Shown piece by piece: positions 48,610-56,645 of a stretch of 64,000 bases of DNA. The translations under genes and the position numbers were made by a program. Numbering within the stretch: position 1 is the first letter of the stretch; each line of letters begins with the position of its first letter. The notes beneath the pieces were generated by a model. That model was not told the origin of the DNA. It saw only the letters and a list, made by a program, of their open reading frames with translations, and did no database searches. Origin of the DNA: Acetobacter sacchari (GTDB lineage: Bacteria > Pseudomonadota > Alphaproteobacteria > Acetobacterales > Acetobacteraceae); NCBI RefSeq assembly GCF_017377715.1, contig NZ_JAFVMF010000002.1, forward strand, positions 244,877-308,876. Direction: 5' to 3'.

Positions 48610-48661
48610 ACGAGACCGGACGGCGACTAAACTGCCGCCGTCAATCGTAATTGTTTCTTTA

Positions 48662-49081
48662 TCAGCCGAGGCCGCCGGTCGAGATGACCGGGAAAGCGAT
48701 CGTCGAACCCTGAGCGCTCTGAATGGCTGAGATGGTGTTGTTAAGGTACGTGTTCGCCTGCGCGAGGGTCATGCCCTGCCCGGCGGCATAACCAATCTTG
48801 TAGTCCGCGCTGATGTTGTTGATCGCCGAGATGACGGTCGACAGGCTTGCGCCGTTAACAAGATCGGCAAGCACGTTGTAGGTGCCGGCCAGCAGACCCG
48901 CAGACCCGGTGATCAGCGAGCTGAGGCTGCTGCTGTAGGAAGATCCGCAGGAATACGACGACGACGACCAGGAGCCACAGGAATACGAGAACGAGGACGA
49001 GCACCCAAACGAGAGGGAACCGCAGGAAGAAAAGAAGCCACCCGATACTGTATCAAGCTCAACGGCACTCAGTTCACGCAT
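48662..49081 (-). CDS. Double-glycine leader peptide with Ser/Cys/Gly-rich core (candidate secreted bacteriocin-like peptide)
   Basis: 139 residues. Residues 1-15 (MRELSAVELDTVSGG) look like a C39-cleaved leader: ELS near the start, hydrophobic and acidic residues and final Gly-Gly. The predicted mature part of 124 residues begins at Phe16. Residues 16-55 contain 22 Ser, four Cys (20, 27, 35, 45) and eight aromatic residues, with the unit aromatic-Ser-Cys-Gly-Ser seen about three times. Residues 56-139 are hydrophobic/helical (SAGLLAGTYNVLADLV). GGAG lies 9 bp before the ATG. It sits beside a HlyD/C39-ABC pair and has its own terminator. No modification enzyme is seen nearby. I do not recognise a named family for the core. 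Confidence 0.8.
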   Translation of the reverse strand: MRELSAVELDTVSGGFFSSCGSLSFGCSSSFSYSCGSWSSSSYSCGSSYSSSLSSLITGSAGLLAGTYNVLADLVNGASLSTVISAINNISADYKIGYAAGQGMTLAQANTYLNNTISAIQSAQGSTIAFPVISTGGLG

Positions 49082-49502
49082 CTACCTAAACTCCAAACAA
49101 GGCATGGAGAACCCGCACTGTGACGCAACGTCAGCCGTTAAAACCCTGCGTCACCTGCGACCTCAACCCGGCCTTGCATCGTTGTAACTGAGGTGGCTGT
49201 TAATGTTTTTGGAACACAAACACCAGAAAATAAATCGTTAAACAATTAATCTCCTCGCAAATCGCCTTTCGGGATCGGAGCGATTTTTCAATATATAATC
49301 GTTATATGTGTCACGCATATCTGTATTGAAAAATATCCACAGAACTTTCCTCCAGTATCGGCATGCGAACGGCATCCCACAAATAAAACGTTAATCGATA
49401 ATGTTCTCTTGACCACCATCCCTGAGACAATGTTTGTTTTTGCCACACATTCAGTGATTGGCAGGCCGGCCAATCCAAAATCGGCAAAACGGGGATCGGA
49501 AT
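49082..49502. promoter_or_regulatory. AT-rich divergent promoter region of the peptide gene and the Hint-protein gene
   Basis: About 420 bp without a gene, AT-rich at 49190-49420. It must hold promoters for both genes. TATCCACA occurs at about 49335; no clear palindromic operator was found. Confidence 0.45.
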
Positions 49503-51263
49503 ATGACCAAGACGAGCACTCTCAACACGGATTCCGCCCTCGCGGCCACCACCACGACGTACGCAAGCTACACAAGCGGCAGCGGCACCCCGACCGACCC
49601 CTACGTGCTCGCTTCCAATTCCGGCACGATCACCCTGAAGCCCGGCGCGTGGTACGTGCTGCCGGATAACGCCAAAATTGGAACTGTGGTCACCAGCGAA
49701 TACAATTCCTCAGGCTCGACAGGCGGCATCAACGTCAACGGCGCGCATCTGGAAATCAAGACGAACGCCAGCGTCGCGGGCAAGATCGATATGGGCACGA
49801 CGGGATCGATCCTTGTGCTCGACAACACCAGCGGCAAATGGTCCTACCAGGCCAACATGGCGGGCGAAGATCTCTCCGCTGGCGGCGACAACCTGTTCAC
49901 CTATCCATCGCTCCAGAACGCCACCATTACGAATTTTGGCACGAAGGGCACTGCTGTCGTCCCCTGCGACATTCCGAACGGAATCGGCAACTCCATCGGC
50001 ATCGCGCCGCACTACAAGGACAGTTCTCAGCTTGTGCTGCGAAGCGGCAGCAACATTCAGGGAGGAATCCCCGTCAACGGCTACCCGTCAGACCCCTGCG
50101 GCAATAACGTCACCGGCGGCTCAATCGGGCTCCCGGTCACCGCGCCGCCCAATGGCAGCACGGTTCCCTATTACGTAGACCCCAACAATCCCTGTCAGGT
50201 TAACGGCTGTTTTCTCGCCGGCTCCATGATCATGACCCGGGCGGGCGAGAAGGCGGTGGAAACGTTGGTCGAGGGCGATGAAATCGCCGTTCTGGCCGGT
50301 GGAGACACTGCCTACCGTCCGCTTTCCTGGCTCGGCCGTTCGCACGCGGACGTCGCGGAACTTGATTTCGATCAGGACGCCTATCCGGTGCGTATCGGCA
50401 AGAACGCTTTCGGTGCTGGTCTGCCTGCGGAGGACCTGCTGGTCACGTCCGAGCACGGCGTTTACGTCGACGGCGGTTTCGTGCCCGTGCGCATGTTGGT
50501 GAACGGCCGCTCCGTGTCCATCGAGCGTTCGATCACGGAGTATGACTACTACCACGTGGAACTCGCCGATCACGGCGTGATCCTTTCCAATGGCCTGCCG
50601 ACGGAAAGCTACCTCGACACCGGCAACCGCGGCACTTTTCAGAACTCGGTCATCCGAGCCATGCGTCCGCATTTCGCAGGCGGCATGGTGATCTCCAGCG
50701 GCAAAAGCTGGGAACAGGACGCCGCAGCGCCGCTGGTGACGGACCGTGAAACCGTGGAACCGATCTGGAAGCGTCTGAACGAGCGCGCCGATGAGCTTGG
50801 CCTGCCGGAAGCGCCTCAGACAGGCGCTTCGACATCCGATCCGGCGCTCCGCCTTGTCACTGAAGACGGGCGCGAGATTCGCCCGGTTCGGCAAACCGGC
50901 AACGTATATAGCTTCATGGTTCCGGCCGAGGTCGAAACGGTCCAAATCGCGAGCCGCACCTTCCGTCCGTCCATTGTCACGGGGCCGTTCTGTGACGATC
51001 GCCGCGACCTCGGCGTACTGGTGGGCGACATCGCCATCACCTCCGCGCGCAGCCGTGAGGTTCTCACCAGTCATCTTGCGCCGGGCGAGCACGACGGCTG
51101 GCATGGTTACGAGGGCCCGACGGCGCGCTGGACGAACGGCGCGGCTGTCGTCGTTCTCGGCGTCGCCAACTCCGCTGCCGTGACGCGTATGGTCGAGATC
51201 GAGATGCTTGGCGCAGGATCCTATCAGATCGCCGAAAGTCAGGACGACGCTCGCGTCGCCTGA
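49503..51263 (+). CDS. Hint-domain protein with Ser/Thr/Gly-rich N-terminal region
   Basis: 586 residues from the ATG at 49503 (GGGGATCGGAAT upstream); an in-frame start at 49458 is less likely. Residues 1-235 are low in charge and rich in Thr, Ser, Gly and Asn (SYTSGSGTPTDPYVL), suggesting a beta-helix-like surface region. At Cys236 a Hint (hedgehog/intein) domain begins: CFLAGSMIMTRAGEKAVETLVEGDEIAVL, then LLVTSEHGVYVDGGFVPVRMLVNG and HGVILSNGLPTESYLD by region. It lacks a recognisable splicing C-terminus, as usual for Acetobacteraceae Hint proteins. The final 170 residues end with a distinct domain. No signal peptide is visible. Autoproteolysis at Cys236 is possible but unproved. Confidence 0.88.
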   Translation: MTKTSTLNTDSALAATTTTYASYTSGSGTPTDPYVLASNSGTITLKPGAWYVLPDNAKIGTVVTSEYNSSGSTGGINVNGAHLEIKTNASVAGKIDMGTTGSILVLDNTSGKWSYQANMAGEDLSAGGDNLFTYPSLQNATITNFGTKGTAVVPCDIPNGIGNSIGIAPHYKDSSQLVLRSGSNIQGGIPVNGYPSDPCGNNVTGGSIGLPVTAPPNGSTVPYYVDPNNPCQVNGCFLAGSMIMTRAGEKAVETLVEGDEIAVLAGGDTAYRPLSWLGRSHADVAELDFDQDAYPVRIGKNAFGAGLPAEDLLVTSEHGVYVDGGFVPVRMLVNGRSVSIERSITEYDYYHVELADHGVILSNGLPTESYLDTGNRGTFQNSVIRAMRPHFAGGMVISSGKSWEQDAAAPLVTDRETVEPIWKRLNERADELGLPEAPQTGASTSDPALRLVTEDGREIRPVRQTGNVYSFMVPAEVETVQIASRTFRPSIVTGPFCDDRRDLGVLVGDIAITSARSREVLTSHLAPGEHDGWHGYEGPTARWTNGAAVVVLGVANSAAVTRMVEIEMLGAGSYQIAESQDDARVA

Positions 51264-51313
51264 TTCACGCCCACACGACGCATGACTCCCGGGCGCTGAT
51301 TCCACGTCCGGGA

Positions 51314-51375
51314 GTCACCCCACAAAAAGAGCCCGATCGGCCGTAGCGCTGGTCGGGCTCTTTTTGTGGGGTGAC
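51314..51375. terminator. Terminator with a 23-bp perfect inverted repeat after the Hint gene
   Basis: Arms 51314-51336 and 51353-51375 are perfect reverse complements, with a 16-nt loop. The arms include AAAAAGAGCCCGA and TCGGGCTCTTTTT, so a T-run follows the GC-rich core on both strands. Much longer than the other terminators here. Confidence 0.9.
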
Positions 51376-51601
51376 GCCTGTCTTTCGTCTCATTAACTCG
51401 GCGCACCGCCGTGAGTCTTCGCAGCGCGCCTTGAAATCGCGGGCTGATCATGCCCACAAGTCCCCGTGCGTTCGCATCGGCTCACGGACGAGGGACCGTT
51501 TTTTGTTTTCCTGACTGCTTTTGTTCGATCAGATAATTCTGTCTGACCGGGTGAAATGCTCGTTTTCTCTCTAGAAGCCGAAGTTCGGAGTCCGTTACGC
51601 A
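51376..51601. other. Intergenic region without recognisable gene
   Basis: About 226 bp between the Hint-gene terminator and the DUF1489 gene. It should hold the promoter for the latter. Nothing else seen. Confidence 0.35.
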
Positions 51602-52003
51602 TTGCTTCATCTGATCAAACTCGCTGTCGGCGCAGAAAGCCTCGAGCATCTCGAACGATTGCAACGCGACGCCGGTGGACCGCCGGTCGTCCGCACGCGT
51701 TCTGCTCCACGCCGGCGCGAGGAGATCCTCGCCGGGGGGTCGATCTACCGCGTGATCACGGGACTGGTCCTGTGCCGGCAACGCATTCTTGACATTGAAA
51801 GCGTCGAACGCCCCGACGGCTCCAGCGGCACACTCATTCTGCTCGACGACACGATCGTGCCTGTGGAGCCGCGCCCCGCACGGCCATTTCAGGGCTGGCG
51901 ATATCTCGATCCCAAGGACGCGCCGCGTGATCTCGAGACCCGCGCGTTCGCGCAGCTCCCGGCTTCATTAAGCCGCGAACTGGGCCGGCTGGGCCTTCTG
52001 TGA
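51602..52003 (+). CDS. DUF1489 family protein
   Basis: 133 residues, close to family length. The start MLHLIKLAVGAESLEHLERLQ, the central GGSIYRVITGLVLCRQRILDIE and the ending PFQGWRYLDPKDAP match the conserved alphaproteobacterial DUF1489 family of unknown function. TTG start at 51602 after CGGAG. No partner gene nearby. Confidence 0.8.
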   Translation: MLHLIKLAVGAESLEHLERLQRDAGGPPVVRTRSAPRRREEILAGGSIYRVITGLVLCRQRILDIESVERPDGSSGTLILLDDTIVPVEPRPARPFQGWRYLDPKDAPRDLETRAFAQLPASLSRELGRLGLL

Positions 52004-52153
52004 AGCAAACGGGCGCTGTCAAACCGACGGCTGCTTGACCGGCGCGGGTCCAAAGATCAGGCCTCGCGCGACGGGAATAGAAAGAGCGTTTGCAATCGAG
52101 GCTGCAAGTTCAGCGAACCGCCTTCGCAACGCCCACTGAACGCAGCGCCAGAT

Positions 52154-53377
52154 TCACTCTGCGACGGAAAGATCCGTCAGCCGTCGGTGTTCCTCCATCG
52201 CAAAACGATCAGTCATCGACGCCAGATAGTCGGCCACCACCCGCATTTGCACGGTCTTGTCCGCCCCCGCCAGCGCACGCCACTCATCGGGCAGCAGGGC
52301 CGGAGATTCGCTGAGCGTAGCGAACAGCTCCTTCGTGACGCGCCGCGCCTTGTGTGTCATACGATTGACTTTCCAGTGGCGATAAAGCCGGGCGAAGAGA
52401 AACTCCCTGATCGCCGCGTTGGCGTCTGCAATCCTAGGACTGAACGCCACCATCGATCGGTCAGCCCGGCGAACGTCGTCAGCAGAGCGCGGCTCCAGCC
52501 GCCCGAGATTCAGCCGGGTCTGCTCCAGCACATCGCTCGCCAGAACATTGATCACCCGACGCACCGTCTCATGGCGCAAACGCTGATCCCGATCGATCGC
52601 GCGCGCCCGACGCAACTGCGGCGCGTCGCCCATACCCGCGACGCCGAACGCAGTCTCCCGACCGGGCGGCGTTGTGTCGACGCGTCTGCGCGCCTCCGCC
52701 AGAGCCTCGCCCACAATGGGCACGTCCGCCAGATCGTCGAGCGAGAGCAGACCCGACCTCACGCCATCGTCGAGATCATGCCCGTGATAGGCGATATCGT
52801 CAGCCAGCGCGGCGAGCTGTGCTTCAACGGACGCGAACTGATCCAGTTGTAACGGATGCGCCGCATCGTAATCGCGCAGCCACCCGGAAGGAGAATCGAC
52901 CGGGCCGTTATGTTTGGCGAGCCCTTCCAGCGTTTCCCAGGTCAGGTTGAGCCCGTCGAAGTCGAGATACCGTCGCTCAAGAACCGTAACCTGACGCATC
53001 GCCTGCGTGTTGTGATCGAAACCACCCCACTGCGCCATCGCCTCCGCCAGAGCGTCTTCCCCTGCGTGACCGAACGGGGTATGGCCGAGATCATGCGCGA
53101 GAGCGACGGCTTCCGTCACGTCTTCATCGACCGCCAGATGACGGGCCATTGATCGCGCGATCTGCGCGACCTCAAGGGAGTGAGTCAGGCGCGTGCGAAA
53201 GAAATCGCCCTCGTGGTTGATGAACACCTGTGTCTTGTACTGGAGGCGCCGAAAGCCGGATGAGTGCACCACCCTGTCGCGATCGCGCTGCCACGGAGAG
53301 CGGGTCGGCGACTCGGCCTCCGGGAACAGACGTCCACGGGATGGACGCGCGTGAACCGCATAATTCGCAATGCTCAT
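52154..53377 (-). CDS. dgt: Deoxyguanosinetriphosphate triphosphohydrolase-like protein
   Basis: 407 residues. HD-domain phosphohydrolase: HSSGFRRLQYKTQVF, RTRLTHSLEVAQIARSMA, ALAHDLGHTPFGHAGEDAL (H...HD) and DFDGLNLTWETLEGLAKHNG. GGGGG lies just upstream of the ATG. It hydrolyses dNTPs to nucleosides and tripolyphosphate and so affects dNTP balance; specificity is not shown by the sequence. Confidence 0.93.
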   Translation of the reverse strand: MSIANYAVHARPSRGRLFPEAESPTRSPWQRDRDRVVHSSGFRRLQYKTQVFINHEGDFFRTRLTHSLEVAQIARSMARHLAVDEDVTEAVALAHDLGHTPFGHAGEDALAEAMAQWGGFDHNTQAMRQVTVLERRYLDFDGLNLTWETLEGLAKHNGPVDSPSGWLRDYDAAHPLQLDQFASVEAQLAALADDIAYHGHDLDDGVRSGLLSLDDLADVPIVGEALAEARRRVDTTPPGRETAFGVAGMGDAPQLRRARAIDRDQRLRHETVRRVINVLASDVLEQTRLNLGRLEPRSADDVRRADRSMVAFSPRIADANAAIREFLFARLYRHWKVNRMTHKARRVTKELFATLSESPALLPDEWRALAGADKTVQMRVVADYLASMTDRFAMEEHRRLTDLSVAE

Positions 53378-53457
53378 GCAACCCCCTTCGCCGAAGCGGC
53401 GCCCCTGCCTGACGCAGGGTCACACGTCCCGGAGTTTCGGTCCAGAAGCAGACGCCC

Positions 53458-54210
53458 TCAGAAGCTCGGCCAGTCCCTGGCTGGCGCCGCCACCGTAGCG
53501 GCCGTCTGCCCGCTGCGCGCCAGGGCCTCCGCCACGAAACCGCTCGCCTTCGCTTCCTCGATGAACGTCTGCAGCCATGCACGTGCGGCGTCCCGCCCCT
53601 GTGGCGTCCCTACGGCCTGCTCGATGGCGGTGAAACGCCCCTCGATCACCCGAAAGCCCGGGTGTTCAGCGGCGTACGCCTGCAACGGCTGTCGTACGCC
53701 CGCCGCCGCCTCCAGACGTCTGTCGACAAAAAGCTCGATGGCTGCAGGAGAGGTCGGCGCACGTTCCAGCGCCGCGTATTTCAGCGCGCGGCTGAGATAC
53801 AGGTCATACGCAGCTCCCTTGCCGACGGCGATCCGGACGTCTTCGTGATCGAAATCGGCGATGTCGTGCAGCGGGGAATCTTCGCGCACGATATACGTGC
53901 CCTCGATGACGACATATGGCGCCGTGTAGAGGATTTCCTCCGCGCGAAGGGGATCGATGGCAAGAAACATCAGGTCGAGCCTGCCGGTCTTCACCGCGTC
54001 GACGACCTTGCCAGCACCGTCGAACGCCTCAAACGTCACATCGACACCCAATTGGCGCGCAACGTCACGCGCCAGATCCACCGAAACGCCGCCAAGCACG
54101 CCCGTTGCTGCGTCTTTTTGCGCAAGCACCGGATTGCCGAGATTGATGGCGACGCGAAGCGTCCCGGTCGGCGCGAGTTCGTTGACGACGGTTTCTGAAA
54201 CCTGAGGCAC
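53458..54210 (-). CDS. Amino-acid-type substrate-binding protein (SBP family 3) without signal peptide
   Basis: 250 residues. The SBP_bac_3 fold is visible: GTLRVAINLGNPVLAQ, GVSVDLARDVARQLGVDVTFEAFD, AVKTGRLDLMFLAIDPLRAEEILYTAPYV and a later VGKGAAYDLYLSR. GTG start with GGGAGAG 5 bp upstream; no hydrophobic signal segment precedes it or lies upstream in frame. It is a lone gene with no permease or ATPase nearby. The protein may act in the cytoplasm, possibly as a regulator-like binding protein. Role unknown. Confidence 0.82.
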   Translation of the reverse strand: MPQVSETVVNELAPTGTLRVAINLGNPVLAQKDAATGVLGGVSVDLARDVARQLGVDVTFEAFDGAGKVVDAVKTGRLDLMFLAIDPLRAEEILYTAPYVVIEGTYIVREDSPLHDIADFDHEDVRIAVGKGAAYDLYLSRALKYAALERAPTSPAAIELFVDRRLEAAAGVRQPLQAYAAEHPGFRVIEGRFTAIEQAVGTPQGRDAARAWLQTFIEEAKASGFVAEALARSGQTAATVAAPARDWPSF

Positions 54211-54321
54211 TGCGTCTCTCCCTGCTTCGTCTTCTTCTACGGACGTTTAGGCGGTGCTGAAACGGGAGCGGATGGGCGTCTGCTCCAGGAGAGTGAATTT
54301 AGGAAGAAGCTGCAAAAAATT

Positions 54322-54903
54322 TCAAGTTTTCGGGCGCTGCCGCTCGGTGGCCAGCGCCGCCGCAAGTTTCGGTCCTACAAGCGCGGCGGAACCGGGGTTC
54401 GCCCGCTCCAGCAGCGCGACGCCCTCGACGATGGCCAGAATGGCGGGAGCCACGCTCGGATCCTCATCGGCGCCGATCACGCACACCCGAATAAAATCGA
54501 GCCAGCGCGCCACCAGATCGGGCGCCAGGCTATCATAGGGCGCCTCTCCCTGCCCGCCGCGCGCGATCACGTCAGACAGCACATTCACGAACGGTCGAAT
54601 ATCCTGCGCCTGCGCCGTCGCCAGTGCGCGCAGCAGGAAAACGTCGGGCGGCGACGCCTCCTCGGCGGCAGAGGACGTAGCATCCAGCAAACGCGCCACA
54701 ATGCGGCCGATCACGGCGACGACCAACGCGTCTTTCGTCCCGAAATAATACAGAAGCATCCGGTCGCTGGTGTCGAGCGCCTTTGCAAGGCCGCGCAGCC
54801 CCATCGCACCCAGCCCATCGCGCAACACGAGATCAACGAGGCGGTCCGTCAGGGCGATGCGGCGTGCGTCACGCTCCCCGGTTGCGTCTCCGATTTCAGC
54901 CAT
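54322..54903 (-). CDS. TetR-family transcriptional regulator
   Basis: 193 residues from the ATG at 54901-54903. The N-terminal helix-turn-helix region is ALTDRLVDLVLRDGLGAMGLRGLAKALDTSDRMLLYYFGTKDALV (by region). The C-terminal ligand domain is not distinctive. It is divergent from a membrane protein gene, and two palindromic sites lie between the starts, so it likely represses both genes. Confidence 0.9.
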   Translation of the reverse strand: MAEIGDATGERDARRIALTDRLVDLVLRDGLGAMGLRGLAKALDTSDRMLLYYFGTKDALVVAVIGRIVARLLDATSSAAEEASPPDVFLLRALATAQAQDIRPFVNVLSDVIARGGQGEAPYDSLAPDLVARWLDFIRVCVIGADEDPSVAPAILAIVEGVALLERANPGSAALVGPKLAAALATERQRPKT

Positions 54904-54919
54904 GGTCACATTTTCCGAT

Positions 54920-54960
54920 TGTAGCGCATGCTACATTTGATGTATGTAGCATGCGCTACA
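54920..54960. promoter_or_regulatory. Double palindromic operator between the TetR gene and the membrane protein gene
   Basis: Two copies of TGTAGC-N4-GCTACA (54920-54935 and 54945-54960), each a 16-bp palindrome and perfect reverse complements of each other, 25 bp centre to centre. They fill the space between the two divergent start codons, typical for TetR autoregulation. Confidence 0.85.
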
Positions 54961-54975
54961 CATGGATGGTTCATC

Positions 54976-55368
54976 ATGCTCCACAGGCGACAAATCATCA
55001 TCTGTATCGCTTTGGCCCTGCTGTTCTGGGGTCTGGCAACCACATACCTTCACTATCTTCCCGGCAGTCTAACCGGGTGGCGCGGCGACGTCGGCTTTCT
55101 TACCTCCGTCCCCGTCGCGCTCTACTGCATTTGGGCGGTCCGACGCTATGCAGGCCTAACCCGCGAACAGCTTCCTTCAGGCGCTCTCGTGGTGCTCGGG
55201 GTCGCAATGCTATGCGACGCGACAGCATTACGCTGGTTCAGCAGCCTATATTCCACGGACGATCGCGTCTGTCGCGTTGCGTCGGCCTGGCTGTTGTGGG
55301 GATATGGCGTCAGCGCGCTGGGCGCGCTTTTTTTCGCATGGCGTCGGCAAGCAGACGCCACGTTATGA
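54976..55368 (+). CDS. Small membrane protein under probable TetR control
   Basis: 130 residues from the ATG at 54976 (GGATGG upstream), with four membrane segments (IIICIALALLFWGLATTYLH, VGFLTSVPVALYCIWAV, GALVVLGVAMLCDA, AWLLWGYGVSALGALFFAW). No family recognised with confidence. It begins 15 bp after the TetR operator, so expression probably depends on that regulator's ligand. Its role may be export or stress response; this is inference. Confidence 0.75.
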   Translation: MLHRRQIIICIALALLFWGLATTYLHYLPGSLTGWRGDVGFLTSVPVALYCIWAVRRYAGLTREQLPSGALVVLGVAMLCDATALRWFSSLYSTDDRVCRVASAWLLWGYGVSALGALFFAWRRQADATL

Positions 55369-55697
55369 GCGGACCGACGCGTCGCTCCAGCTTTCACACG
55401 AGCTACCGTCCCGTTCCGTCCACACCAGCGTTCAGCAAAGGCCGTGACCTACAGTCGATTGATACCGGTTTCTTGCCGCCCCCATCATCGTGACCAACAG
55501 ACGCTGTTTACGCGGGCCGCGGATGCTTACCGCACTCGGACTTGTCCACTATCAGCTCGGAGCCGATTGTCTGTCTGACTTTGGCCAGCCTCGCCAAACG
55601 CTTCTTCAAAGACCCTGCTTTTTGTCAGCATCCGGACAGGCTGTTAGCAAGCGTTGACCGCCTGCAGCGCACGTGAGGATAGGGAGTAAAGCCGACG
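55369..55697. other. Intergenic region without recognisable gene
   Basis: About 330 bp before the LysR gene. No RNA, repeat or gene was recognised; it holds the LysR promoter (GGATAGGGAG ribosome site at the end). Confidence 0.35.
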
Positions 55698-56600
55698 ATG
55701 TTCCTCAGGCAACTGAGCTATCTGGTGGCCATCGACAGGTTTCGCCACTTTTCACGCGCGGCCGAACATTGCGGCGTCTCTCAGCCAGCCCTGTCCTCCG
55801 CCATTCGCCAGCTTGAGCATGAACTTGGCGTCACTATTGTCAGGCGTCGCCAGCGTGTCATGGGTTTCACGCCGGAGGGCGAGCGGGTGCTCGCCTGGGC
55901 GCGCCAAAGCCTGTCGGCTCTGGACGGGCTACGGCAGGAAGCGAAGTTCGCTCACGAAATCGCAGGCGGCAGCCTCTCCATTGCGGTCATGCCGCCGACA
56001 CAGCAGCTTGCTCCGTTGCTGGTCGAAAGCCTGCGTGCGGCCATTCCGGCGTTGCATATTTCTCTGACCGTCGCCGCCAACAGGGATATCCTGCAGGGAC
56101 TGGCGGAACAGCGGATCGATCTTGGCGTGATCTATTTCGACCAGCTTCCCGACACAGGCGCGCTCGAGATCAGGAAGCTGTATGACGAACGGCTCGTGCT
56201 TGTCGGCGCGGCTGGCGTCACATTACCGGGAAAAAGCCGGTGTTCGTGGGCGCAGGCCGGGAGTCTGCCACTGTGCCTGCTCGATCGTTCGATGCGCAGC
56301 CGCCAGATTATCGACTTCGCCTTCGAGAAAGCAGGCGTCACGCCCGACGTGCCATTCGAAAGCAACGCTCTGGAACTACTTCATTCGGAATTGAAGGCGG
56401 GCCGACTTGCGTCAATTCTGCCGATTTCGGCGCTTCCTGTGGCGGCAGGCAGCGACGCTTTCCAGTTTCGTCATCTGGAACAAACGGCAGAAGCCGCAGT
56501 CGGACTGGCGCGTCTTCGCACTCCCATCGAAAGCGCTCTGATGGAGCGATGCTGGCGCATTGCATCCGGTCTGTCGTTCGAGGGCGTATTCGCGCTTTAA
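55698..56600 (+). CDS. LysR-family transcriptional regulator
   Basis: 300 residues. Winged helix (MFLRQLSYLVAIDRFRHFSRAAE, VSQPALSSAIRQLEHELGVTIVRR) and effector domain (GGSLSIAVMPPTQQLAPLLVESLR). It ends 46 bp before the FUSC efflux gene on the same strand, resembling aaeR next to aaeB, so it likely controls export of aromatic acids. Confidence 0.92.
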   Translation: MFLRQLSYLVAIDRFRHFSRAAEHCGVSQPALSSAIRQLEHELGVTIVRRRQRVMGFTPEGERVLAWARQSLSALDGLRQEAKFAHEIAGGSLSIAVMPPTQQLAPLLVESLRAAIPALHISLTVAANRDILQGLAEQRIDLGVIYFDQLPDTGALEIRKLYDERLVLVGAAGVTLPGKSRCSWAQAGSLPLCLLDRSMRSRQIIDFAFEKAGVTPDVPFESNALELLHSELKAGRLASILPISALPVAAGSDAFQFRHLEQTAEAAVGLARLRTPIESALMERCWRIASGLSFEGVFAL

Positions 56601-56645
56601 GCCGCCGATCATAAGCAGGATCTATCACCTCATCAAAACAATGGC

